Position numbers and translations under genes: made by a program. Shown in pieces: positions 10,784-23,724 of a DNA stretch of 64,000 nt (positions within the stretch are counted from its first letter, which is position 1; each line of letters starts with the position of its first letter). Source of the DNA: Batillaria attramentaria (Eukaryota > Mollusca > Gastropoda > Batillariidae); assembly GCA_018292915.2 (NCBI GenBank), contig JACVVK020000016.1, forward strand, positions 2,592,001 to 2,656,000, read 5' to 3'. The notes beneath the pieces were generated by a model that saw only the letters and a program-made list of their open reading frames with translations, was not told the DNA's origin and did no database searches.

Positions 10784-13700
10784 CTTTACTCCTTTCCAGT
10801 GCCCTTCCAGACTTTTTCTTTGCTTGTCTGATATGGCAACTAATTCAGGCACTGGAATACAGATACGCATCTACAAGACATTTCCAAATGACCTTTCCAG
10901 TGCAGGCCAGTTTGGCAATACCGAACATTGAAAAGCTGCAGCTGAAACACTACTCAATAAATTTCCTTCAAACTTTTTTTTGGATGCAAAGTGCTAATGA
11001 GGTTTCCCTGGTGATGTAGGGGGTCTTTTCCAACCCTTAAGGTCCCCTACCAGAAGGCATTTCTCAAGTTCGGTAACTCCACTGCCTCATGTCACCGATC
11101 AGCACTTTCGGTCGTCTGCTATGGGGTTCCCATAAGCAACGACAGTTGTCTACCGGCACATGCCAGCCAATGACAAAAGTTGTGTAAGAGTTAAAATGGA
11201 AACATCATACCAGCATCAGCCCAGCAAAGCTGCTGTGAGTAATGGTCATAGGCAAGACCATTGGGTAGACGGAGGTCTTCGCTGACAAGGACACGTCGGT
11301 TGCTGCCATCCATACTGGCTGTTTCTATTTGAGGTTTATTGCGATTCCAGTCAGTCCAATACAGATTTCTGTGCAAAACATGTATTGTAAATAAGCAGTG
11401 TATTTCGCTCCCCAAAACATGAAAGGACACATCACCAGTTTTTCATCCTGAAACTGTTCCAAGCACTATACACAGTACAAACAATCTAAACATGTACTCA
11501 TGTTTTACTTTACCATTACATGTACCACTCAGATATCAAACATGGCAATACAGGTGTTTCATGTCACTGTGATGTATTAAGCATGTTGTTAAAATAGGAT
11601 GACACTAGATGACTTATCCAACGTTTCATAGTACATGTACCATAAATATATGGCAGGATCTACTGGCACTTTGTAATCAAACCTTCTCCACCTTGCCAAA
11701 TCTTCACTGCAAGATACTCAAACGTTTCTAGGCATATCTATCATGATGACAGCACCTAAAATTGATTAAAACAGAATTACAGTAGAGCCTCACTTGAGCG
11801 ACCATCCATGGGACCAAGCAAAACGGTCGTGAATGACAGTTGGTCGCCCAAGTCGCAGACACTCACGGTGGTGTCCGTACCCCTCCCCGGGAGAGCATAT
11901 CAACCACAGAGATAATGGCATAATCAGTACATGCATAAATGTGACTCAGTAGCAGAGTTTGGTGTTTCTCTGGAGTCTTTTAGTAATCAAGATTGTGCGC
12001 CTTTACGTAAATCAGTCTGAGCGACGGATAATGTGTCTAAACGACGTACACCGACATCCCGGCGTTGCCGGTATTTTAAGTGTCAAATCACTGAGTTTAG
12101 TCCGGCTGAATTCCCAGTGGCATCACAGTCTCTCTCTCTCTCTCCCTCTCACCATCACAGTCGCAATCACACACACACACACACACACACACACATCCAA
12201 ACGACGTACACTGACATCCCGGTGTTGCCGATTCGCTTTGTGCTAAATCACTGACTTTAGTCCGGCTGAATTCCCAGCGGCAGTTTCCGGTTTCTTTGTT
12301 GTCAAACACAAAAACAAGGATGATTAGTAACTACACCATACCTATCAAATATCCACCTTAATTCGCTCACACACAGACTGGCACACAAAGACACACTTTC
12401 ACACGCACAGACATTCGCATGATAGGGTATCTTGTGAAAACAATGGTCAGTGATTTGACAGGTGTAAAGGACGTCGGACCCGGCGTATGAGGTAATCACC
12501 ACCCGCATAACTGCAGTCGATGTGCTAATTGCCCTGTCTTTGTCCACGGTCGCGCTTGCACAGTAGGGGTGGGCCACGCTTTGGCTAGCTGGGTAGTGTC
12601 AGCCCAAGTGCCGTGGGCAGTCAGTGGTAAATCAACGTCTGGTGAAGTGTGAAGTGCCAACTAAGCCAGCTGTGGTTGCCACAAGGGAGGAGAAGGGTCG
12701 TTTTGCATGCAAAATAGTGGTCGCAAGTCGCATACAGCAGGTGGTCGGTCGTTGGGAGATGCAATAAAGAAGAAAAACTGTCCGTGCAGGGCAAAAGCGG
12801 TCGTGAACTGCCGCTAAATCAAGAGGTTGTCCAAGTAAGGCTCTACTGTAATAATAATGAAAACAGCAAAAAAGTTTGGAGGTGTAGTAATCTCTGGAAG
12901 AAAATAAACCCACAAAACATGAAACATAATAAACAGAAACATTATTTGGTAAGAACTATTAGTTTCACTCTGTAATTCAACCAGCACTGTGACTCACCCA
13001 CGACTGACATCCAAAACAATTGCCCTAGGGTTCACCATGTCTGTGTTGAATAGGGTTTTGCGAGAAGTACCATCAAGAGTAGCAACTTCCAGTGTGTCCA
13101 GCTTTGAGTCAGTGTAGTACATATTCCGTGAGACAAAGTCGACTGCAATACCTTCAGGTGAACCAAGACCTGTCCAAGGAAGGACAATGAACAGACCAAT
13201 TATGTTGGTGACGGAGGTAGGCTTGCGGCACTGGGGGTATGGGGAGGCGTAGGAGAACAACTTATGTGTATTCAAATTGTGGAACCTGGTACACAAAGCA
13301 TGAGATACCTGCGAATATCAGCTGTGAATTAGTGCCAGTTACATCTTGAACCTGCAAGATCCATGCAACTGACAAGCTATTCAAACAAACAAGATATGAT
13401 GGGGTTTTTTTTTGTTTTTTTTTTACAAAATGTCACACCAGCACAGCACACTTTTGAGCCAACAACTCTGACAGTGTTTTCAGTGAATCATACCTGACAC
13501 AAGAACTTGCACATCAGAACCATTCAGGTACGATCTGCGAATGACTCCCATAGCAGCATCCGTCCAGTACACATGACCATCCAGACAGTCAGTATCAACT
13601 GCCACTGCCAGCTGACCTGCAACAGACAAAACTAGTCAAAGACTGTGTCCCCTCTTTTTCTCTTTTCTTTCTTGTTTTACTGTTCTATTTAGGACTTTGT

Positions 13701-16700
13701 GGCAGAGGCATAATAATGATAACAATTTTATTTTTAAAGCATACATACAGAGGTGCTAACCCCCCAAAGTGTCTGTCAGTACTATTTCACACAAATGTCA
13801 GTATTTTTTTGCCTTCATCAGTATTCTGCTGTACAAAGAAAAAAATATAAAGCAAAAGCATATATCACAAATAGTTACAGCGCTAAAGTGTGAGTGCGCA
13901 CACACACACATACATTGAGTAAATAAACCAAAAGTGAAAACGCAAAGCAATTTTAGCTTACAGAAAATTGTTTCAGAGCTGACTCTTGTTGTTATTATCA
14001 TTATAATTATTCATTATTAATTTTGTATCACTTCATTAGCAATCACTGAACTCAGCATGCAAAAGTCTGATTGAACAAATTAATGTGTGGGGTTTCCTGT
14101 TAGTCAGCTGACTATAGGCATAATTGCCCATTTGTAACTGAACAGCAGTCTGAGACCCTATGAACTCCTACTGGTAGAGCATGCCATAACTTGTGATATC
14201 CCAGTCAGAACTAATAGGTGGTGCACTAACACTAATTCTGTCTGTAGCCGAGTGGTTTGGACCCTCTCGCCCACTACCCTATGTTCTCCGGCCAGCTGTG
14301 TGCTGCGGGCTTTGTTCGCCTGTATGCTGGCCGCACACGTGCAGCGTTGCGGATCCACGATGGCTCATGTGCCAGTTATTTGTGTTTGTTTGTGTCTGTT
14401 TAGTGTCAAATATCTCCGTAGTCCCTTCACCTAGAATAATTCTGTAAACTGCAGTAGTTTCATGACAGTTTGTACATTTTAATCGTTTTGTTGTTAGCGA
14501 TAGCTTTAAGTTCAACGGGCGTGATTTAGCATTTTTATCACTTTTCAAAGGCGTTGTCATGGTTTTTCGGCTCTTTCAGCGGCTGTAGAATATTTTCTGT
14601 TTTCCATTAAGATTGCAATTTCATACCATTTTATAGTATTTTTCACGTTCTTTTTAATGTCGTTTGTCCCAAGTTTGTAGCTATTGTTATACGCCCGCTG
14701 TGGCTAGTTTTTTTGTGTGCTAATAAACACAGATTTCGCTGCTACGAGTGCATGTTCCCTCTTTTCTGCTGCGAGCGGCTGTTGTCTTCTTTGCGGGCCG
14801 CGTGGGTGCATAAAGAGCCGCGAGCCACGGTTCGCTGGAGATACACACACTCTCTCTCTCAGCCCCGCCGCGCGTGACTGGACTCTGCGTTTGCTTTGTA
14901 CCCTGCTTGTTACTGTTTTCCTACCAAAAAGACTCATGTCATAGCGACCTCTGTGTTTGCCTCCCTGCCTGCATGAACCGGGCCCCTGACACCAGGTTAC
15001 ATGTCGTTTTCCAGTTCATGAACAGCTGTACTTCCTAACAATCCTTTTGAAATATTTCAAATTTGTCTCCTCCGTATTTTTTGCGACCAAACCGCATTTA
15101 ACTGAGTTATGCAGAAAATAATATGGCCCATGAGTACTAGTTGGCACCTCTGCATACACATATTCAGCACATGCTTTTTTCTTTTATTTTCTGGCTGACT
15201 AGCTGCAAACACACACTGACACACAACCTAATACATGTACAGACAAAGGCACTGAAACAATTGCAGACTCGCTAACTGTGAAAGGCTTCACGGAAGAGGT
15301 GGGTTTTCAGGTGGGATCTGAACTGGGACAGAGTGGGAATTAAGAGCACAAATTTCGACAGGCAGTGAGTTCCAAACATATGGGGCACGAAAACTGAAAC
15401 AGTGTTTGACTGCAGTTTTCGCGCTTGGGGACTCTAAGACACTTTTCATCGGCGGAACGAAGCATGCAAGACGGATGGTAAGCGCACAACAATTCAGACA
15501 GATACGGAGGAAGTGAGCCCTCGAAGAACCGGTATGCAAAAGTTGCAATCTTAAAGTGGCAGTAGAATTTCAAGGGAAGCCAATGGAGTTGTTTCAACAG
15601 AGGCATGACATGGTCTCTCTTGCATTTTCCTAAAGATGAGATGCTTTGCGTTGTTCTGTATCAGTTTTAAGCGTGCAATTTTGTCTGCTGGTAGACCTGC
15701 GATTGCAGAGTTGCAGTATTCCAGCCTAGAGGTGACCACTGTATTTCACACGCTTTGAAGCTGAATTTTCTGAGAGATACGATCTAAGTGCCGTGATCCA
15801 GCGAAGCTCGAGAAAAGCCACGTGACAGACGTTGCTGATCTAGACTGCCAATGCGAAACAGCCCCCCCCCCCCCCCCCCCCGAGCACATTCTGCAGTCCT
15901 GCCCCCTTTTCCAAGAAGCAAGGACACAGCTTTGGCTGAATGGAGCAACGCAGGCAGAGAAACTTTGGGGCACCAAAACGGAACTCCAAAAGACCACCGA
16001 TTTCATCAAAACCACCAACCTAATAATCTGAGGCAGTGTCCAGCACAAGGAACGCAAAAAAAGAAGAAGCTGCTGATCTGATCATGCATGGATAGCGTAC
16101 GATTTATCTTAACACACAGATACTTCACACAGTTTTGGAAAGAAACACACAAGCCACCAATGTTTACTAACTCCCTATGAATCAAAGTGAGACGAGACTG
16201 ACAGCCTACAAGCATGATTTCAGTTTTGTCAGTGTTAAGTTTTAGTTTGTTGCCAGTCATCCATCCTAAAACATCTTCCATGCAAGTCTGAATGCTAAGT
16301 TGAGCGGAGCTGAAATTGCCAGGTGCACACATTTTTGACAGTTCTGTATCATCCGCATGTTTATGGAAATCACACACATACACAGTGATCACGTCAGACA
16401 GAGGCTGTGAATACAAGGTAAACTAGAGAGGCAGAAGCCTCCATGGCTCCCTTGTGACACAGGTCAAGGTCATTCACAAAAGTATGTTTGTAAAGCTCTT
16501 ATCACTATCCATTATCATACTATGTAAAGTGTCTCTGGTGCTCTGAGTTCCTGGCAATATTACAATTTTCCCCGAAACAGTTTGTATGGCCTTGACCTTT
16601 GGTCAAGGTCATTCAAATGAGATCTCATCAATGTCTATCATCATGCCAAGTTTGATGCCTCTAGTATTTGTAGTTCCTCCGAAAACAGTAATGTTAAAAT

Positions 16701-17423
16701 TCACAACAGACAGCTTTAATGACCTTGACCTTTGGTGAAAGTCATTCAGAAAGGTAGGTCTCATTGCTGTCTATCATGATGCCTCGTTTGGTGCCTCTAC
16801 TGTTTGTTGTTTTGGAGAAAATGCCAAGGTTAAAGTTTCCCCAAAAACGCTTGCATGACCTTGACCTTGACTAAAAGTCACTGAACACAGGTATGTCTAT
16901 AAAGGTGCTGCCAATGTCAATCATCACACATTGTTTGATGATTCCGATTCTTCTAGATACTGAGAAAATGCAAATGTAAAATTTCCCAAGAGACTGTTTT
17001 AATGACCTTGACCTTGAGTCAAGGTCATTTAAGATGGTATGTGTGCATAGGTCTTATCACTGTCTATCAGCAGGCCAGGTTTGGCACCTCTGCTGTTTGT
17101 TGTTTCTGAGAAAATGCCAATGTTAAGGTTTCACAAAAATATCTTGTACAGCCTTGACCTTGACACAAGGCCACTGACTACATGTATATCTGTAAAGTTC
17201 TTATCAATGTCTATCATCATGCAAAGTTTAAAACCTCTGGTATTTGTAGATTACAAGAAAATGCCAACTGAAAATTTTCAGAGAGCTTTAGTGACCTTGA
17301 CCTTGCATCAAGGTAATTCAAAATGATATGTTTTGAAAGGTCTTGTGGTTGTCTATCAGCATGCCAAGTTTGGTGCCTCTACTGTTTGTAGATTCTGAGA
17401 AAATGACAATGTTAAAGTTTTCT

Positions 17424-17478
<55 letters not shown>

Positions 17479-19534
17479 GACAGACAGACGACGGAGGGTT
17501 AATACATAGACTCCCATTGTTACACAAGAGAGCCAACAAAACAGGTTCTAAAACGAAGCCCTGAGGGACTGAAGCCCTCAGAGACCTCCAATAACCGCGG
17601 ACTTGGGGCAGAAAACCTATCATCAGCAGAAACAGCTTGGGAACGTTTACTGATATAGGAACTAAAACTATGCAAGAGCGGTACCACGAATACTGAAAGT
17701 AACTTCAAGCCTCTTCAGCATCACAGAATGATCAAGGGTGTCGAATGCTGCGCTGACGTCCAGGAAAGCAAGAAGAGAGACTAGTCTCTCGTCTGCCTTC
17801 ACTATCAGGCCATTGAGGACACTCAGCACAGCAGCCTCCGTGCTGTGATCCTTCCGGTATGCTGACTGGTGGAATACAAGCAGATCATTTTCAGACAGAT
17901 GGCACTTTCAGAACCACCTTCTCTAGTATCTTAGAAATAAACGGAAGATTAGAGACAGATCTAAAATGTTTCAGGTTATTCAGATCAAGTTCCGGCTTCT
18001 CCAGAATCGGAGTCACAACAGCTTGTTTACACTGACTGGGCGCAGTACCTACGTCAAGAGAAACGTTTACAATAGAAGTGATCAGTGGAATGACATTGTC
18101 AATACACTGTTTCACAAGGAGCGTAAGAATGAGATCAAGTGCACCGCTCATTGTCCGAGACATCACAATAAGTTCACAAATCTCCTTCTCAGTCACTGGC
18201 TCAAAAGAAGACGGTGAAGGGCCGTCAGACACACTAACTGCAGGGGGATCACATGAACACGAGTCTAGTTCTTGTCCAAGAAGAAGGTACAGAACCGCTT
18301 AGGGAGATCCCTGAGAGGCACGTCGGTCAGTAGGGGAGTGGTGCGGGGCTTACCCTGGAGCTCACTGACCACAGAGAACAACTGTTTTGATAATTCACTA
18401 GATGCACTTATGTTTCCTCAGAACAGCTTGTATGGCCATGACTTTTGACACAAGGAAATGGACTATAGGTATGTCAGTGATGGTTTTATCAACGTCTATC
18501 ATCATGTAAAGTTTGATGCCCACGTTATACTTCTTGATTCTGAGAAAATGGCAAGTTAAATTTTCAAAGACACAGCTTTAATGACCTTGACCTTCAAAAT
18601 GGTATGTTTTGGAAGGTCTTGTTGCTGTCTTCCCGCATGCCAGATTTGGTGCTTCTGCTGTTCGTTGTTTCTGAGAAAATACCAATGTTAAAGTTTTCAT
18701 GTATTTCATGTATGCTGCAACAGCTTGTATGGCCTTGACCTTGACACAAAGTCATTGAATACAGGTATGTCAGTAAAGGTGTTATCAATGTCTATCATAA
18801 TGCAAAGTTTGATGCCTCTGGTATTTCTAGATTCTGAAATAATGCCAATACATGTATAAAATTTCCAAGCAGACAGCGTTAGGTTTGGTACCTTTGCTGT
18901 TTGTTGTTTCTGAGAAAATGGTACTGTTTTCCAAAAGTTTTGCACAAGCAGCCTGTATATATACGGCCTTGACCTTGACACAAGGTATGTCTGTAAAGTT
19001 CTGATCAATGTCTGTATAATCATGTAGAGTTTAAAGTGTCGGGTGTTTGTAGATAATTCCGAGAAAATGCCACTGCTAATGTTCCAAACAGACTGCTTTA
19101 GTGACCTTGACCTTGAGTCAAGTTCATTAATAATGGTATGTTTGCCAAGGTCCTATGGCTGTCTATCAGCGTGCAAAGTTTGGTGCCTCTGCTGTTTGCA
19201 GAGTTTGAGAAAATGCCAGTGTTAAGGTTCATACGGACACACAGTCAGACAGACAGACGACAGAGGGTAATTACACAGACTCACTTTGTAATACAAGTGA
19301 GCCATAAACATATGGATATGGTTTATACCTGGAATGTAGATGATCTGTTGTCCATAGTCACCAGGTGATGGTTCAGCCGACACACCCATTAACTTGTATC
19401 CTCTGGCATATATCAGACGATCTCCCTCTTGTTCAGCAACTAGTATCAATACAGTTTTGTATACATTTATACAAATACAGTTATCCATATACAGTCCACT
19501 CTGTCAAGTCAAAAAAATTGTGTGTGTGTGTGTG

Positions 19535-19571
<37 letters not shown>

Positions 19572-22500
19572 ATGTGTGTGTGTGTGTGTCATGAGCATGT
19601 CATATCTCAGAAATTCAGCAATAAAACAAGACAAAAATAAAACAAGTTTGTGGGTTTAGGGTATCCTGCCTAAAAAGCTTGGGAAGGCATGTTTGTAAAT
19701 GCAACATAAACAAAAAGAAACTGGCCACATGGATATTCTGCTGACCGCAACAGTATCCTGACCTTTGCCAATCAGGAAAATCAGGGGCATACATGTAAAA
19801 GAATTGGTAATGACACCCACCCCAGTGCTACAAAACCTAAGGGTGTTACTTACCGTCGCATGTGAGCCCATCTCCACGATAATTGCGGTTGCAAACACAA
19901 ACAAAGTAACCATCAGCTCCCTCAACACAGGATGCATTTGGATCACACATCCGTACATCACTGCGGCAATCCCGGATATCTGATTAAAGCAAAAATAATA
20001 TTGAATAATACATAAGTTTCCTACCTCTTATCAGAGTATCTTTTACAAATAAACATCAACAGGTTTTGGGTTTTTTTTAACAGAAATCATACTTGTTTAT
20101 TTCTGAATGTAAATTTTAATAAAATGAAAAGTTTCAATTAGCAACTGTTTTGATACACCCGAGATATGCCCCCCCCCCCCCCCCCCCAAAAAAAAAAAAA
20201 ACCAAAAAAACCAAAAACAAAAAAAACCAGCATAATTATATGCAACGAAACCAGAATATTATTCATGGACAAAGTTGTCATTTAAAATCTGCAACTCACC
20301 TCTCCTGCGACATAAGTATCCATCACCTTCATAACCACGTGTACAGCGGCAACGGTATGATAGCACATCCGGATCATAAATGCATTCTGCATTTCTGTCA
20401 CAGTTGTTGACTTGGTTGCATGGTACAACTGTCAACAATCCACATGAAAATTTATTCTAAATCCTAGTAGTAAGTCTCTGACCTATTTCGTAATGATGGA
20501 CTGGTCACGAAATGGACAAACTGATGAACAACATAAAGACTTGGGGTGAATGAATCATAAAGACCTTTTGGTTTTGTTCACTGTCACACACTAAGCCACA
20601 GTCCATTTCATTGAGTTAAGCTTGTGATATCATGGTACACTGCTGACAGCCACAACGAACCCCATAGTACCTTGCCGATGCATTGTTCCACTGTTTGCTG
20701 TTTCTCTATAATACATGTCTGCATGGATACTACCTCCAATCAGGTAAATATATACACTTCCCCTCTCCCACCTACCACTTTCAATATTTTCATCTGCTTT
20801 TTTTTTTTCACATTCCCAAATCTACATCAGTCAAAGCAGCATACCGTTACTACACTCTCCTAAGAAACATGTGCTAAGAAACTAAACTAGAGAGGCAGAA
20901 GCCTCCATGGCTCCCTTGTGACATGAGTCAAAGTAATTCAAAAGAGTATGTTTGTAAAAATCTTATCACTATCTATCATCAAGCCAAGTAAGGTGTCGCT
21001 GGTGTTCTTAGTTCCTGGCAACATTACAGTTCCCCAAATGAGATCTCATCAATGCCCATCATTATGCCAAGTTTGAAACCTCTAGTATTTGTAGTTTCTC
21101 TGAAAACAGTATATTGAAATTCACAACAGACAGCTTTATTAGTTTAATGACCTTGACTTGAGGTCAAGGTCATTCAAAAAGGTATGTCTGCATAGGTGTC
21201 ATTGCTGTTTGTCATTGTGCCTCGTTTGGTACGTGCCTCTGCTGTTTGTTGTTTCGGAGAAAATGCCAACATTAAAGTTTCCCCAAAAGAGCTTTCACGG
21301 CCTTGACCTTGACTAAAAAGTCATGAATACAGGTATTCTCAGTAAAGTTGTTGCCAATGTTTCTCATGCAAAGTTTGATGCTTATGGTTTTTCTAGATTC
21401 TGAGAAAATGCAAATGTAAAATTTCAAAACAGACTGCTTTAATGACCTTGACCTTGTGTCAAGGTCATTTAAAATGGTATGTATGCATAGGTCTTATCAA
21501 TGTCCATTAGCACGCTAGGTTTGGAGCCTCTGCTATTTGTTGTTTCTGAGATAGTGCCAATGTTAAAGTTTCACAAAAACAGCTTGTACAGCCTTGACCT
21601 TGACACAAGGCCATTGAATGCATGTGTATCTGTTAACTTCTTATCAATCTCTATCATCATGCAAAGTTTAAAAACTCTGGTGCTTGTAGATTCCAAGAAA
21701 ATGCCAATGTAAAATTTTCAGACAGACAGCTTTAGTGATCTTGACCTTGAGTGAAAGGTCTTACAACTGTCTATCAGCATGCCAAGTTTGGTGCCTATGC
21801 TGTTTGTAGATTCTGAGAAAATGCTAATGTTAAGGTTTTCTGCGGAAATGCAGAAAATAGCTTGTACGGCCTTGACCTTGACACACAGCCGCTGAATACA
21901 TGTATATCTGTAAAGTTCTTATCAATGTCTACCATCATGCAAAGTTTAAAACCTCTGGTGTTTGTAGATTCCAAGAAAATGCCAATGTAAAATTTTCAAA
22001 CAGACAGCTTTAGTGACCTTGACGTAGAGTCAAGGTCATTCAAAATGATATATTTTGAAAGGTCTATCAGCAAGCCAAGTTTGGTGCCTCTGCTCTTTGT
22101 AGATTCTGAGAAAATGCCAATGTTAAGGTTTACTTCGGAAATGCGGACACACAGACACAGATGATGGAGGGTTATTACACAGACTCCCTTTGTTACACAA
22201 GCGAGCAAAAAAACCTATCCGTGGCCCCTGTATACACAGTCTATCCAGCTATTCACCCATCTACTCAGATCCATCCAAACACTCATGTACGAGCATATCT
22301 GGTTTGAAACACACTTTCAAGGAGCGATTGAGAAGCGGTGAAGAAAACGTTCAAAAATTACAAAGACTGAGGATATGTCTTGGTATTTCAAACATATTAC
22401 ACACTGTCTTGGGAGAAAATCAAGCAGAGCAGTTCAACTGAACGGCTGTCCATATGACACTTCATCAGTTAAATCGATAGTAGCTTTATGCTGGTAAAGA

Positions 22501-23687
22501 CTACAAAGCCAATAAGTGCCGTGACACTCAATCAGTGAATGCATGTGTAGAATTTGTTTCCACGCAGCCACTTTGCGCATAAAAACTGGAAAGACATTTC
22601 CAAGCACAGATTTTTCTTCCAGTCTGAGTATTTGGATACATTTTTATTTAGGATTTTTGACACCAGCATTACCTGAAGTAGAAAGTTTGAAACCACTTTT
22701 CCTGATAGCTGACATAAGAACAAAGAAGATATGAAATAATAATAATACATAATATAATAATAATAATAATAATGAGCATTGTATAGGCGCTTTACTCAAT
22801 TTCATGAATTGGCTCAAAGCGCCGCAAACTGAACCCAAAATGCACGCTCACGTGAATCACACACAATCTCTCACACACCGGACATAAACACATTACAATC
22901 ATGTGGTGCGAAGGGTCAGCTCAGCTATTTAAGTTTCGGGATTTATACTGCATTTATTTTTCAAATTTTGTGGGATGAACATTTCCAAAGCAGAGGGGGA
23001 GGAAGCCGGAGTACCCGGAGAGAACCCCCGACGATCAGCCTGAATGATCTGTGCCACATACCAGAGGAAAAATTCTTTGTCCCGAGTGGGACTTGAACCC
23101 CTAACCTCTCACACTGGTGACAAGTCTCTTAACCACTAGACCACTGACCGCCCCAGAACAGAAACGAAACAGAACAGAAAAAGAATCTGTGCACGTCCAA
23201 GACAAAAGTACAGGCAACTGACATTGACTGAGCTTGTAAAAAAACAGATCAAACTGGATGTCCCTCATTTATGATAGATCTATGATTGATAGATGTGTGC
23301 CAAAAAAGTGACTTACGCGAAATGGTGGAAAACCATGACTCTCCTTACAACCAGTTAGTTGTATCTCGCTAGACCTTCTAAAATCTGTTAATGTGTGTGT
23401 GATCTACCAAGTGTCGTCTGCTCATAACTCCAAAGGGGAGATCATAGTGACACTATTTCGCTTTCCTGTGAATCCGCAGAGAAAATGTTTGAGAGTTTTT
23501 AAGATACAACAAAGGGATGAACATCTGTACAAACCTTGTTGATCACAAACTTTTCCATCTCCTTGGAAACCTGGATTACACCTGCATACATAGTTTCGGC
23601 TAGCTGCATCCGGAACACAGCGAGCATTGGTGTCGCAGTCATTCAGAACGTCACAGCCTTCAGCTTCACACTGTAATCCATCACCTG

Positions 23688-23724
<37 letters not shown>

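Larger units (their letters stand above)
15265..18405 (-). pseudogene. Decayed CR1/L2-like LINE, interrupted twice
   Basis: On minus, in order: [12 protein letters not shown] (near 18300), then [20 protein letters not shown] and [13 protein letters not shown] at 17900-18050 (RT entry region), [12 protein letters not shown] near 17760, [10 protein letters not shown] near 17560, HADDTELS near 16360 in place of [17 protein letters not shown], then [20 protein letters not shown] near 15700 and a C-terminal tail. Frameshifts and stops show it is dead. A Helentron-like array (16421-17534) and an I-like LINE fragment (15842-16070) are inserted in it. Confidence 0.8.
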
